Source: Prochlorococcus sp. AG-679-M10 (lineage in GTDB: Bacteria; Cyanobacteriota; Cyanobacteriia; PCC-6307; Cyanobiaceae). From it: a stretch of 64,000 bases of DNA. The notes under the pieces are model-generated. The model was not told the DNA's origin, did no database searches, and saw only the letters and a list, made by a program, of their open reading frames with translations. Made by a program: the position numbers and the translations under genes. Position 1 is the stretch's first letter, and every line of letters begins with the position of its first letter. The stretch lies in NCBI GenBank assembly GCA_003210655.1, contig QCUQ01000002.1, forward strand, positions 62,001 to 126,000. Reading direction: 5' to 3'. Positions 1 to 9,672 of this stretch are shown here, one piece after another.

Positions 1-1393
1 ACAAAAAATCTGTAAGATCTTCTGCCATCCTTTTAGTGAGAGTAGTTACAAGTACTCTTTGCTTCTTTTTAGCTCTTACTCTTATTTCTGACAAAAGATC
101 ATCTATTTGTCCATCACTAGGCCTTACATCAATGATGGGGTCTAAAACACCCGTCGGTCTAATAACTTGTTCAATAAACTTACCCTCGCATTGATCCAAT
201 TCCCATTGACCAGGCGTGGCACTAATAAACAATGTCTGTCTGGATTTTTCCCAAAATTCTTCACACTTTAAAGGTCTATTATCTGCAGCACTCGGCAACC
301 TAAAACCATGATCTATTAATACCTTTTTTCTGGCTTGATCTCCGTTATACATTGCATGTAATTGCGGGCATGTTACGTGACTTTCATCAACTACTAATAA
401 CCAATCTTTAGGGAAATAATCTATTAAACATTCGGGAGGAGTTCCCTCCTCTCTACCAGCCAAATGGCGGGCATAATTTTCAACGCCATTACAGTATCCA
501 ACTTCTCTAAGCATTTCCAAATCATATTTTGTGCGTTGTTCTAAACGCTGCGCCTCCAGCAACTTTCCTTCATACGCAAATTTATCGAGTTGTTCTTTTA
601 ATTCACATCTAATAGCCCTAATTGCAGCTTCTAGTCTCTCTTTTGGAGTGACAAAATGCTTGGCTGGATAAACACTCACTTGATCAAGACTCTCAAGAAT
701 CTCTCCAGTTAATGGATCAACAAATCTAATAGCCTCAATCTCATCTCCAAATAATTCAATTCTTATCAATCTATCCTCATAAGCTGGCCCAATTTCTAAT
801 ACATCTCCCTTAATTCTAAATCTGCCTCTAGTAATATCTACGTCGTTCCTTGTATATTGATTATCCACAAGTGCTCTTAGAGAAGAACGTAAATTTATAG
901 ATTCACCAACAGCAAATTTAACAGCAGCTTTTAAATATTCACTTGGTATTCCTAGACCATAAATGCAACTAATTGATGCAACCACAATTACATCTTTCCT
1001 CTCAAATAATGATCTTGTAGCCGAATGCCGAAGCATATCAATTTCTTCATTAATTGAAGCAGTTTTTGCTATGTATGTATCACTTACTGGAACATAAGCT
1101 TCAGGTTGATAATAATCATAGTAAGAAATGAAATATTCAACGGCATTTTTAGGGAAAAATTGCCTTAATTCATTACATAATTGAGCTGCTAAAGTTTTAT
1201 TATGAGCGAGAATAAGTGCTGGTCTTCCAGTCTGCTCGATTACATTTGCAATAGTGAAAGTTTTCCCGGTTCCAGTTGCCCCCAAAAGAGTTTGAAACTC
1301 TTTACCACTATTAACACCTTGCACTAACTTTTTAATAGCTTTAGGTTGATCACCATTTGGTTCATATGGTGCTTGAAGCTTATAGTTATTCAT
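1..1393 (-). CDS. uvrB: UvrABC excision nuclease subunit B, 5' part (3' end outside window)
   Basis: DNA-damage recognition helicase-like subunit of nucleotide excision repair, loaded by UvrA and later joined by UvrC. I translated the minus strand from an ATG: the protein begins [20 protein letters not shown], typical of UvrB. Walker A GATGTGKT lies at residues 38-45, the DNA-clamping beta-hairpin region ([12 protein letters not shown]) near residues 90-105, and the Walker B-like VVDESH near 335. About 464 of the usual 660-680 residues are present; the C-terminal helicase motifs continue beyond base 1. It is followed upstream by the DUF561 gene on the same strand after only 28 bases, so the two may be cotranscribed. 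No SOS-box-like palindrome is seen in that short gap. Confidence 0.97.
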   Translation of the reverse strand, partial: MNNYKLQAPYEPNGDQPKAIKKLVQGVNSGKEFQTLLGATGTGKTFTIANVIEQTGRPALILAHNKTLAAQLCNELRQFFPKNAVEYFISYYDYYQPEAYVPVSDTYIAKTASINEEIDMLRHSATRSLFERKDVIVVASISCIYGLGIPSEYLKAAVKFAVGESINLRSSLRALVDNQYTRNDVDITRGRFRIKGDVLEIGPAYEDRLIRIELFGDEIEAIRFVDPLTGEILESLDQVSVYPAKHFVTPKERLEAAIRAIRCELKEQLDKFAYEGKLLEAQRLEQRTKYDLEMLREVGYCNGVENYARHLAGREEGTPPECLIDYFPKDWLLVVDESHVTCPQLHAMYNGDQARKKVLIDHGFRLPSAADNRPLKCEEFWEKSRQTLFISATPGQWELDQCEGKFIEQVIRPTGVLDPIIDVRPSDGQIDDLLSEIRVRAKKKQRVLVTTLTKRMAEDLTDFL

Positions 1394-1421
1394 TCAGCTA
1401 ATAGCTTGATATTTCTCTATA

Positions 1422-2231
1422 TTAGGAAATTTTTTCTTTAATCATTGAATTTGTCAAGGATTCTTTTAGGCCTCTAACAACAGCTATCATAGATAATAAA
1501 TCCTCTAATTTATTAACTACAGAACCAACTCCAACAGCAGAAGCTCCGCATGATACTGCCAAAGGACATGTTACCTCGCTTAAGCCTGAAGCACTCATAA
1601 TTGGAATATTAATAGACTGTTTCTCAAATTCATTAAATATTGCATAAGTAGCGGCCAATGTAGGAACTGACTTTTCTAACAATCCTTGAATTCCTGAACT
1701 ATGTGGATTAGCATTTTTCCCTCCTTCAGTTTGAATAATATCAGCACCTTCAAAAACTAATTTTATTGCAAGATCAACTTGCTTATCAATAGGCAAAGTA
1801 TGAGGAACTGTAACTGATAGAGGAATATTAGGTAAAAAATCTTTAGTTTCTTTTGTAAGATTTAAAATTTTCTCCTCCGAAAAAGTAATACCCTGATCAT
1901 AAAAAGTATCGTAATTACCTATTTCTATTAAGGAAGCTCCTGCATTTACTGAATTTATAAATAATTTAGGCTCTACTGAACTTACGCAAATTGGTAATGA
2001 TGATATCTCAATCGCAGATTCAACTAATTCTGGTTTACAAGCAATGTCAATTAAATCAGCTCCGCCAATAGAAGCTGCTTCTGAAATTTTCTTAACAGAT
2101 TGGGGCTCAAAATTACTTAATCCTGAAATAACTTTGAGTAAAGATTTACTGCTAAGCTCTTCTTGAATTTTTTGTGGCAAAAGATTAATCAGACTCATAG
2201 ACTTGATGAATTTATTACCTGATTGTGACAT
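1422..2231 (-). CDS. ycf23: DUF561 / Ycf23-like protein
   Basis: A 269-residue protein of the DUF561 family, known from cyanobacteria and as Ycf23 in some algal plastids. Its biochemical role is not established. The sequence looks like a TIM-barrel of the phosphate-binding type: GGADLIDIAC near residues 56-65, an internal EGADIIQTEGG strand, and a C-terminal GASAVGVGSVV phosphate-loop-like segment. I infer a barrel fold from these Gly-rich strands. The first ATG is used, but the Met at residue 12 (MSLINLLPQ) could be the true start because the first 11 residues look unlike the family. It lies 28 bases upstream of uvrB on the same strand and divergent from tilS, with a perfect palindrome next to its start. 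Confidence 0.85.
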   Translation of the reverse strand: MSQSGNKFIKSMSLINLLPQKIQEELSSKSLLKVISGLSNFEPQSVKKISEAASIGGADLIDIACKPELVESAIEISSLPICVSSVEPKLFINSVNAGASLIEIGNYDTFYDQGITFSEEKILNLTKETKDFLPNIPLSVTVPHTLPIDKQVDLAIKLVFEGADIIQTEGGKNANPHSSGIQGLLEKSVPTLAATYAIFNEFEKQSINIPIMSASGLSEVTCPLAVSCGASAVGVGSVVNKLEDLLSMIAVVRGLKESLTNSMIKEKIS

Positions 2232-2246
2232 TGTTTTATTAAAACA
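2232..2246. promoter_or_regulatory. 15-base perfect palindrome in the ycf23/tilS divergent gap
   Basis: TGTTTTATTAAAACA reads identically on both strands around a central T. It sits directly against the ATG of the DUF561 gene and about 38 bases before tilS, so a bound protein could affect one or both. The A/T content makes chance occurrence plausible, and I know no regulator for this site. Confidence 0.3.
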
Positions 2247-2283
2247 GTGAATTTTTTAAAAAATATTATCTGAGTTAAACAAT

Positions 2284-3294
2284 ATGTCTAATAAAAATTC
2301 ATTACAACAAAATTGGACATCATGGCACCATATCCTGCACAAGGAGATTTTAAGCAATAAAACATTAATTCCAAATGGAGCAAATCTATTAATCGCAGTT
2401 TCCGGAGGACAAGACTCAATGGCTTTATTGAACCTAATCAACGATATGCAGAAGCAACATAATTGGGTTCTGAGTGTTTGGCATGGAGATCATCAATGGC
2501 ATGAAAAATCTGAAAAATATGCACTTGAATTGAAAAGTTACTGTAATAAAAAAAATATTTCATTTTTTTTGGATCGAGCTAATAAAGAAACTATTGCTTC
2601 TGAGGAAAAAGCACGAGATTGGAGATATAAGAAATTAAGTGAAAGAGCAAATCAATTATTTATTGAGAACCAAAAAGGAATTGATATTTACTTATTAACT
2701 GGACATACAAACACAGATAATGCGGAAACGTTTTTATTAAATTTAGCTAGAGGAAGCAATTATGCAGGACTAAGCTATATCGCAAGAAAAAGATTACTTG
2801 AACATCACATTTATTTAATAAGACCATTATTAACTTTCAGCAGAGAAGATACCAAAAATTTTTGCCAGCTTCAAGAAATTCCTATTTGGGAAGACCCGAC
2901 TAATCACGATCTAACAATTAAAAGGAATTTAGTTAGGAGAAAAATTATTCCTATTTTAGAAACTATGTATCCTGGTTGTTCCAAGAGGATAAATAGTTTT
3001 GCAGAAAAAATGAGCAATTATAAGAATGAGCAAAATGACCTCGGTAAGCTTGCCTACCTTTCTTGTGAAGATGCAATTGGTGTAAAGAGAAAATTATTAA
3101 ATAGTTTATGCATTGAAGCAAGATGTACTATTTTAAATACTTTTCTAAAGAAGAATTGTACAAAACAATTAAGCTCAAAAAATTTAACTCATTTAGCTTC
3201 TTCGATTTTTGAGAAAGATAGAGGCAAAATAGATTTACCAGATGGATTTGAGATTATTTGGAATAAGGACTATATAAATCTAAAAAAAAGCTAG
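2284..3294 (+). CDS. tilS: tRNA(Ile)-lysidine synthetase
   Basis: Adds lysine to C34 of the CAU-anticodon tRNA-Ile so that it reads AUA rather than AUG; essential in bacteria. The PP-loop ATP-binding signature SGGQDS is at residues 40-45. Further family features are the GHTNTDNAETFLLNLARGS segment near residues 139-157 and the RP(L)LTFSRED segment near 180-190. Length, 336 residues, is normal for the compact cyanobacterial form. It starts at an ATG in a divergent gap with the DUF561 gene and its last bases overlap the end of the convergent RNase J gene by 4 bases. Confidence 0.96.
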   Translation: MSNKNSLQQNWTSWHHILHKEILSNKTLIPNGANLLIAVSGGQDSMALLNLINDMQKQHNWVLSVWHGDHQWHEKSEKYALELKSYCNKKNISFFLDRANKETIASEEKARDWRYKKLSERANQLFIENQKGIDIYLLTGHTNTDNAETFLLNLARGSNYAGLSYIARKRLLEHHIYLIRPLLTFSREDTKNFCQLQEIPIWEDPTNHDLTIKRNLVRRKIIPILETMYPGCSKRINSFAEKMSNYKNEQNDLGKLAYLSCEDAIGVKRKLLNSLCIEARCTILNTFLKKNCTKQLSSKNLTHLASSIFEKDRGKIDLPDGFEIIWNKDYINLKKS

Positions 3295-5294
3295 TTTGAT
3301 ACTGTGGATCTCCTTCTTCTAGTCCTACCTGCAGGTGCCTCCTCTGTCTTAGCTACTGGAGTCTTAACAGAATCTTTTACAGATTGATTATTCTTTACTT
3401 GATTTGTATTTCTAGCAGATGGATTATTTTTATAATTATTTTGATTGCGGTTAATATTTTGATTGTTAACATTTGGATAATGTTTATTTCTTGGATGCTG
3501 ATTTTGCTCATTAACTATTTGAGGTTTATAAGCTCGGGTTCCGCTTGGTGCAGGTTGAGCTAAGCACAAAATTAATGGCTCTACTTGTAATTCTCTTCGC
3601 ATTCTTCTAGTTAAACCATTTTCAATCTCTCTTTGGACCCCAATCCAATCAACTTCAAAACTATTGGGACTGGTTTGTCTTGATAATTGTTTCCAGCGGT
3701 TTTCCAGTACCCAATTTATCTCCCTTTCGGTCCACATTGACATTTTCCTTGGATCAGCTGATATTACTACGCCTCTCAAACTTACTCTTGGTGGAGCTAC
3801 CATATTACCATCTGTGCTTATAGGGGCTAAAACAGTAACTATTCCATCATCTGCTAACTGCTGTCTCTCTTTTAAAGCTCTTGCATCTACCACACAAGTC
3901 CTCGTATTATCCAACATTTCAATTCCAGACTTTACTGGATCTCCTTGAATCATTGAATCAGCTCTAAGCTCAATTGTATCTCCATTATCAAGGATGAGAA
4001 TATTATTGGGATCTACTCCCATCGATTCAGCGGTCCTACCATGCAGAACTTGCATTCTATATTCTCCATGTACTGGAACAAAAAACTTTGGTTTAATTAA
4101 CGCTAACATCAATCTTTGATCATCTCTACATCCATGACCTGAAACATGAATTCCATGTTCTTTACCATAAATAACATTAGCTCCCAATTTAATTAATCTA
4201 TCAATACTGTGCACTACAGAAATTGTATTTCCGGGGATTGGGCTGGAAGAAAAAATAACTGTATCAGTAGTTTTAAGTTTAACGTGTGGATGTTCATCTC
4301 TTCCGATCCTACTTAATGCAGCCATCACCTCTCCTTGACTACCTGTCATTAATAGTAAAGTTTCTCTATCCGGTAAATCTCTTATGCTTTTAATTGGGAA
4401 AAAGAGATCATCAGGACATTTGATATAACCTAATTCACGACATTTACCAACAACATTCAGCATTGATCGTCCCATTAATCCAATTTTACGTCCATGCTTC
4501 ATTGCTAATTGGATCACCATAGCAACTCTATGGGTTGAACTTGCAAAAGTGGTAAGCATCACTCTACCTTTAGCTTCAGATATTATTCGATCTAAATTTG
4601 GAAAAACAGAAATTTCTGAAGGAACGAAGCCCTTTACTTCAGAATTTGTAGAGTCTGAGAGTAAACAAAGAACACCCTTCTCTCCATAAAATGCCATTCT
4701 TTCAATATCGGCATGTTTCTTATCAGGTGGCAGATGATCAAATTTAAAGTCTCCAGTAAAGAAAACAACACCTACTGGAGTAGTTAGAGCTAAAGAAAAA
4801 CTGTCACCAATTGAGTGAGTATTACGTATAAATTCTAATGAAAAATGCTGGCCAAGTTTGACGACTTGCCTTGGTTCTATAGTCTGCGTTGTTGTCCTAT
4901 CAGCCACTCCTGCTTCTTCCATTTTTCCCTTAAGCATTGAGATCGCTAACGGTGGGCCATAAATCACAGGAATATTAAATTTCTTTAAATGATGAGAAAT
5001 TCCACCAATATGATCTTCGTGACCATGAGTTACTATCATTCCACGAAATCTATTTAAGTTAGCTTGCAAATAGGATGTATCAGGCATAACAACATTCACA
5101 CCGTGCATACCATCACTTGGAAAAGCGAGTCCCCCATCTATTAAAATGATGTCATCTTGGTATTCAAAAACACATGTGTTTTTGCCTATTTCATGAAGAC
5201 CCCCTAATGGAATAATTTTTAAAGCAGGTTCATTTGATCTTTTTGTTTGAGATAAGGTTTGATTATTATTTGATTTGATTTGATTTGAATTCAT
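3291..5294 (-). CDS. rnj: Ribonuclease J (metallo-beta-lactamase/beta-CASP family)
   Basis: Endo- and 5'-3' exoribonuclease for mRNA turnover and rRNA maturation in cyanobacteria. The zinc motif HGHEDH is at residues 90-95, with further metal ligands in NTHSIGDS and FTGDFKFDH. The beta-CASP domain carries LLSDSTN and TGSQGE, followed by VSGHGCRDD and PVHGE. At 667 residues it is longer than the Bacillus enzymes (about 555) because of a C-terminal tail from about residue 580 that is rich in Asn, Gln and Lys and ends in RTRRRRSTVSN, probably disordered. It lies downstream of asd and dapA on the same strand, 75 bases after dapA; co-transcription is plausible. Its 3' end overlaps tilS. Confidence 0.95.
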   Translation of the reverse strand: MNSNQIKSNNNQTLSQTKRSNEPALKIIPLGGLHEIGKNTCVFEYQDDIILIDGGLAFPSDGMHGVNVVMPDTSYLQANLNRFRGMIVTHGHEDHIGGISHHLKKFNIPVIYGPPLAISMLKGKMEEAGVADRTTTQTIEPRQVVKLGQHFSLEFIRNTHSIGDSFSLALTTPVGVVFFTGDFKFDHLPPDKKHADIERMAFYGEKGVLCLLSDSTNSEVKGFVPSEISVFPNLDRIISEAKGRVMLTTFASSTHRVAMVIQLAMKHGRKIGLMGRSMLNVVGKCRELGYIKCPDDLFFPIKSIRDLPDRETLLLMTGSQGEVMAALSRIGRDEHPHVKLKTTDTVIFSSSPIPGNTISVVHSIDRLIKLGANVIYGKEHGIHVSGHGCRDDQRLMLALIKPKFFVPVHGEYRMQVLHGRTAESMGVDPNNILILDNGDTIELRADSMIQGDPVKSGIEMLDNTRTCVVDARALKERQQLADDGIVTVLAPISTDGNMVAPPRVSLRGVVISADPRKMSMWTEREINWVLENRWKQLSRQTSPNSFEVDWIGVQREIENGLTRRMRRELQVEPLILCLAQPAPSGTRAYKPQIVNEQNQHPRNKHYPNVNNQNINRNQNNYKNNPSARNTNQVKNNQSVKDSVKTPVAKTEEAPAGRTRRRRSTVSN

Positions 5295-5369
5295 AGTAAA
5301 GTATTTTTACAAGCAAAAAATGTGGTAATTAAAGTCAAAGTAACTTTATTAAAGCGTTAAAAAAAGTAT

Positions 5370-6278
5370 TTACAAAGACAGATTTTGAATTATCTGAAGT
5401 AAGCTTTCTCTCTTTTCTTTAATAAGAGGCGTTAATGGATTCCTAGGAGAACCAACTTGCCAGCCTTTTAGTTCTAAAGCTGCTTTGATTGGAATTGGGT
5501 TTGTCGTTTCAAAGAGTGCCTTGAAAAGTGGTTGCAGTTTTTCATGAATATCAAGAGCAATAGATATTTCACCTTTTTGAAATGATTCAATCATAATTTT
5601 TAGCTGCAACCCAACAATGTGACTCGCAACGCTTACTACACCAACAGCACCAACAGATAACATAGGAAGCAATAAAGAATCATCGCCACTATATATTGAA
5701 AGTTTAGAGCTGCACGCTGCCCTTAACTCTGTTACTTCTTCTATTCTACCGCTTGCTGCTTTAATACTGAGAATATTTGGGAAATCCATAAGTTTATTTA
5801 CAGTGGTGGGCAATAAATTGCAACCGGTTCTTCCAGGGATGTTATATAACATTAAAGGCAAATCACTAGCTGCATTTGCTATAGAACTAAAGTGTTTATA
5901 AAGACCTTCTTGAGGAGGCTTATTGTAGTAAGGGACAACAACTAAAGCCCCATCCGCACCAAATTTATAAGCTTTTAGGGTAGCTTCTATAGCCTCACTG
6001 GTACAGTTACTACCTGTACCAACAATCACTTTAGATCTTGACTTTAAAGAACCTTTTATTGCAACAAACAAATTATGTTGTTCAGTCCATGTAAGAGTTG
6101 GAGACTCTCCTGTGGTGCCACAAAGCACAATTCCATCAGAGCCATTTTCACAAAGGTAATTAGAAAGTTTAATAGCTAATTCATAATCAACCTCGCCATT
6201 TTCTTTAAATGGAGTAACCATAGCTGTCAAAATTCTTCCAAATAATGGATTAGAAAATTTAGTATTGTTGGGAATCAT
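5370..6278 (-). CDS. dapA: 4-hydroxy-tetrahydrodipicolinate synthase
   Basis: Condenses pyruvate with aspartate semialdehyde, the first committed step to diaminopimelate and lysine. The family fold is clear: GTTGESPTL near residues 54-62, the catalytic Tyr in [10 protein letters not shown] near residue 143, and the Schiff-base Lys in LSIKAASG near residue 171. The usual Glu after this Lys is Ala here. Length, 302 residues, is normal. The start overlaps the stop of asd by four bases (ATGA), so translational coupling is likely and the two enzymes work in sequence, Asd making the substrate of DapA. Confidence 0.97.
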   Translation of the reverse strand: MIPNNTKFSNPLFGRILTAMVTPFKENGEVDYELAIKLSNYLCENGSDGIVLCGTTGESPTLTWTEQHNLFVAIKGSLKSRSKVIVGTGSNCTSEAIEATLKAYKFGADGALVVVPYYNKPPQEGLYKHFSSIANAASDLPLMLYNIPGRTGCNLLPTTVNKLMDFPNILSIKAASGRIEEVTELRAACSSKLSIYSGDDSLLLPMLSVGAVGVVSVASHIVGLQLKIMIESFQKGEISIALDIHEKLQPLFKALFETTNPIPIKAALELKGWQVGSPRNPLTPLIKEKRESLLQIIQNLSL

Positions 6279-7306
6279 TTTTTTTCAATTAATAATTCAG
6301 CTATTTGAACAGCATTAAGTGCTGCTCCTTTCCTTATTTGATCTCCACATAACCATAATTCTAATCCATTAGGATTACTAATATCAGTTCTTATTCTTCC
6401 TACCGCAATATTATCTCTTCCCATTACATCAATTGGCATGGGGAACCTATTTTTTTCATAATCTTCTATTATTTCTAAACCTTTAGCTTTTTTCAATTGA
6501 TTAATAGCACAAGAAGGTTTGATAACATCATCAAATTCAATATTAACTGATTCAGAATGAGCTCTCAGAACTGGAACTCGAACGCATGTTGAAGAAAGTT
6601 TTAAATCAGTAATATTTAGTATTTTGCAAGTTTCATTGGTCATTTTCATCTCTTCTTCGCAGTAATTATTTGATAACATTGGTGAATTATGTAGAAAGAG
6701 ATTAAATGCTAAGGAATATGGTAAGACTTCACTTTCTTGAGGATCTCCCTGCAAATATTTCTTAGTTAAAAACTGTAATTCCTCCATAGCTAATTGCCCA
6801 GCTCCACTTACCGATTGATAAGTTGAAACGATTACTCTTTTAATCGGAGAAATTTTATTCAAAGGAGCTAAAACTAGAGTCAGCAATATTGTTGTGCAAT
6901 TCGGATTAGCAATAACACCATTATGCTTTAAAGCTTCGCAAGCATTTACTTCCGGAACAACAAGAGGAACATCATTTTCTAATCTGAAAGCACTTGAATT
7001 ATCAATTAGTACAGCATTTTGATCTTTAACTGTAGATAACCATTGTTTTGAAATACTTCCACCTGCGGAAGCAAGAACTAAATCAACATTCCAAAATTCT
7101 TCTTTTGAAGCTTTTTTAGTAATAATTTCTTCTCCTTTCCATTTGACTATTTTTCCTTCTGAACGCTGAGATGAAAGCAAAACTAATTCTGAGATAGGAA
7201 AATCTCTTTCTTCAAGAATTCTAAGTAGTTCAGATCCAACAGCACCTGAAGAACCTAAAATAGCTACTTTTAATGGTCTATTTGGCAAAAAAGGAGAATT
7301 TCTCAC
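6275..7306 (-). CDS. asd: Aspartate-semialdehyde dehydrogenase
   Basis: NADPH-dependent reduction of aspartyl phosphate to aspartate semialdehyde, the branch to lysine, threonine and methionine. The N-terminal nucleotide-binding loop [11 protein letters not shown] is at about residues 18-28, the catalytic Cys lies in NPNCTTILL near residue 137, and [11 protein letters not shown] follows. The active-site His is probably in [11 protein letters not shown]. Length, 343 residues, fits the family. Translation starts at a GTG; no ATG precedes the nucleotide-binding strand. It is the first gene of the asd-dapA-rnj run and is divergent from tig. Confidence 0.97.
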   Translation of the reverse strand: MRNSPFLPNRPLKVAILGSSGAVGSELLRILEERDFPISELVLLSSQRSEGKIVKWKGEEIITKKASKEEFWNVDLVLASAGGSISKQWLSTVKDQNAVLIDNSSAFRLENDVPLVVPEVNACEALKHNGVIANPNCTTILLTLVLAPLNKISPIKRVIVSTYQSVSGAGQLAMEELQFLTKKYLQGDPQESEVLPYSLAFNLFLHNSPMLSNNYCEEEMKMTNETCKILNITDLKLSSTCVRVPVLRAHSESVNIEFDDVIKPSCAINQLKKAKGLEIIEDYEKNRFPMPIDVMGRDNIAVGRIRTDISNPNGLELWLCGDQIRKGAALNAVQIAELLIEKK

Positions 7307-7364
7307 TATATAAATTAAAAATTATGAAATTTAATATTTTTCTTACTGTATCAAAAAAGTTAAC

Positions 7365-7393
7365 TTCAAGGAAATCACTTAATGTGGAATAAT
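7365..7393 (+). promoter_or_regulatory. Putative sigma70-type promoter for tig
   Basis: A -35-like TTCAAG (7365-7370) and a -10-like AATAAT (7388-7393) are separated by exactly 17 bases and lie about 40 bases before the tig start, in the divergent asd/tig gap. The -10 matches five of six consensus bases; the -35 is weak. The assignment is by inspection only. Confidence 0.3.
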
Positions 7394-7432
7394 TAAGATT
7401 CTGCCTTTTGTAATAATTTTAAAAATTCAAAC

Positions 7433-8854
7433 ATGATTAAAGAAGAATTAATAGTAAAAACAACCGCACTACCCCAAAGTAGAGTTGCACTTGAATTAGA
7501 AATACCATCTAGTACATGCAAATCATGCGTAAATGAGACAATAAATTCAATTAGTCGTTCGGCCAAAATTCCTGGATTTAGGCTTGGCAAAATTCCAAAA
7601 CAAGTATTAATTCAACGAATCGGCATTACTCAACTACATGCCTCTGCCCTAGAAAAAATAATTGATAAATCTTGGAACCAGGCTTTAAAGATGAAATCAA
7701 TAGAGCCACTAAGTGAACCAGAATTAGTTGATGGATTTGAATCAATACTAAAAATTTTTAATCCGGAAAAACCTTTAAAAATTACTCTACAAACTGATAT
7801 TGCACCCGAATTAAAATTAAAAAAATCAAAAGGTCTATCAGTTGAGATTAAAAAAAGTAAGTTTGACCCCAAATCCATAGATGAAGCTTTAGAAAAATCA
7901 AGAAATCAATTAGCAAATATTATTCCAGTTAATAATAGGCCTGCTAAGTTAGGAGACATCGCAGTAGTTAGTTTCAAAGGTATTTACAAAGATTCCAAAA
8001 AAGAAATCGACGGGGGATCTAGTGATTCAATGGATCTTGAATTAGAAAAGAACAAAATGATTCCAGGCTTCGTTGAGGGAATTGTTGGTATGAAAATTGA
8101 TGAGAATAAAACTCTTACTCTAAAATTTCCCGAAGACTATTCTCATGAAGATTCCAGAGGTAAAGAAGCAATCTTTGAAGTAAGCCTAAAAGATCTTAAA
8201 GAAAAAGAATTGCCTGAACTTAATGATGATTTTGCAAAACAATCTGGAAATAAAGATTCTTTAAAAGAACTAAAAAAAGATATAGAAAAACAACTAAAGG
8301 AGAATTTTGATAATACTCAAAAAAATATAAAAGTTGAAGCTTTAATGGATGCTCTATCCAAGGAGTTAGATACCGAGATTCCAAAAGCAATGATTGATAT
8401 TGAAGTTAGAAATAATATTGAACAAACAGCGCAAAGATTTGCTCAACAAGGCATGGATATTAAATCAACGTTTACTCCAGAATTAGTAAAATCTTTAGCA
8501 GAATCAACTCGTCCTCAAGCTGAAAAAAATGTTCAAAGAAATTTAGCTTTAAAAGCATTATCAGAAAGAGAAAAAATCACAGTCGATAATGAAGAAATAG
8601 ATCAGAAAATGAAGGAATATGAAGATGAAATTTCTAAATCACCAAAACAAATTGACATTCAGAAATTAAAAGATGTAGTTCGTAATGATCTCCTACAACA
8701 AAAGTTAATCACTTGGCTTGAAGAAAATTCAGCAGTAAAAGAAATAAATGAAAAAGCAACAAGATTAACCACAAAAACAACCACAAAAGCAACTACAAAA
8801 AAAGGAGTTCAAACTAAAAGTAAACCCAAGGTAAATAAAAAAGAAAAAAATTAA
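7433..8854 (+). CDS. tig: Trigger factor, ribosome-associated chaperone and prolyl isomerase
   Basis: Binds ribosomal protein L23 at the exit tunnel and folds nascent chains. The N-terminal ribosome-binding signature GFRLGKIPKQVL is near residues 48-59. A central FKBP-type domain runs from about residue 160 to 250 (GDIAVVSFKG, MIPGFVEGIVGM), followed by the long helical C-terminal domain. At 473 residues it is slightly longer than E. coli Tig (432), mainly through a low-complexity Thr/Lys tail over the last 30 or so residues. It heads a plus-strand series with clpP and clpX, the same order as in many bacteria. Confidence 0.96.
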   Translation: MIKEELIVKTTALPQSRVALELEIPSSTCKSCVNETINSISRSAKIPGFRLGKIPKQVLIQRIGITQLHASALEKIIDKSWNQALKMKSIEPLSEPELVDGFESILKIFNPEKPLKITLQTDIAPELKLKKSKGLSVEIKKSKFDPKSIDEALEKSRNQLANIIPVNNRPAKLGDIAVVSFKGIYKDSKKEIDGGSSDSMDLELEKNKMIPGFVEGIVGMKIDENKTLTLKFPEDYSHEDSRGKEAIFEVSLKDLKEKELPELNDDFAKQSGNKDSLKELKKDIEKQLKENFDNTQKNIKVEALMDALSKELDTEIPKAMIDIEVRNNIEQTAQRFAQQGMDIKSTFTPELVKSLAESTRPQAEKNVQRNLALKALSEREKITVDNEEIDQKMKEYEDEISKSPKQIDIQKLKDVVRNDLLQQKLITWLEENSAVKEINEKATRLTTKTTTKATTKKGVQTKSKPKVNKKEKN

Positions 8855-8919
8855 TTTATAAAAAATTTAACTATTCAGCAAAAAAACCCTTAAATTAGAT
8901 AAAGAAAGAGACTAACTAA

Positions 8920-9570
8920 GTGTATTCTGAAAAAAAACATTTAATCCAAAGCTCAATAAATTCTCCCGATGTTATTGATAAATCGAGATCTGCTGTTCCT
9001 ACCGTAGTAGAACAATCTGGAAGAGGAGAAAGAGCATTTGATATTTATTCAAGATTATTAAGGGAAAGAATAATATTTTTAGGTACGGGAATTAATGATC
9101 AGGTATCAGATTCATTAGTTGCACAATTATTATTTCTTGAAGCCGAAGATCCTAACAAAGACATACAAATATATATTAATTCTCCCGGTGGTTCTGTTAC
9201 TGCTGGATTAGCTATATACGATACGATGCAGCAAATCTCTCCAGACGTTGTAACAATCTGTTTTGGTGTAGCTGCAAGTATGGGGGCATTCCTCCTTAGT
9301 GGGGGGTCGAAAGGAAAAAGATTAGCTTTACCTAATTCGAGAATAATGATTCACCAGCCACTTGGAGGTGCTCAAGGCCAAGCAGTTGAAATTGAGATAC
9401 AAGCAAAAGAAATACTATTTCTCAAAAAAACATTAAATTCTCTTTTAGCGGAACATACTAATCAATCTTTAGAAAAAATTAATGAAGATACTGAAAGAGA
9501 CTATTTTCTATCACCTGCAGAAGCAGTTGAATATGGACTAATTGATAAAGTCATAAAAAATGACAAGTAA
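8920..9570 (+). CDS. clpP: ATP-dependent Clp protease proteolytic subunit
   Basis: Serine peptidase that forms a tetradecameric chamber and degrades proteins unfolded by ClpX or ClpC. The catalytic triad is visible: Ser120 in GVAASMGAF, His145 in IMIHQPLGG, and Asp194 in ERDYFLSP. Length is 216 residues. I take the GTG start because no in-frame ATG occurs before the conserved core and a purine-rich AAAGAAAGAG lies about 10 bases upstream; the first 25 residues are probably removed autocatalytically, as in other ClpPs. It stands 65 bases after tig and about 100 before clpX. Cyanobacteria usually carry several ClpP paralogues; the directly clpX-linked copy is normally the one partnering ClpX. 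Confidence 0.96.
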   Translation: MYSEKKHLIQSSINSPDVIDKSRSAVPTVVEQSGRGERAFDIYSRLLRERIIFLGTGINDQVSDSLVAQLLFLEAEDPNKDIQIYINSPGGSVTAGLAIYDTMQQISPDVVTICFGVAASMGAFLLSGGSKGKRLALPNSRIMIHQPLGGAQGQAVEIEIQAKEILFLKKTLNSLLAEHTNQSLEKINEDTERDYFLSPAEAVEYGLIDKVIKNDK

Positions 9571-9672
9571 AAGGAATATTTTAAGAATATGATGACGAAT
9601 CCGATTTTATAAGCAATCCTAATAAGTAAGGGATATTTAACCTTTTTTATTCTACACAAGCTTTAATAATCG

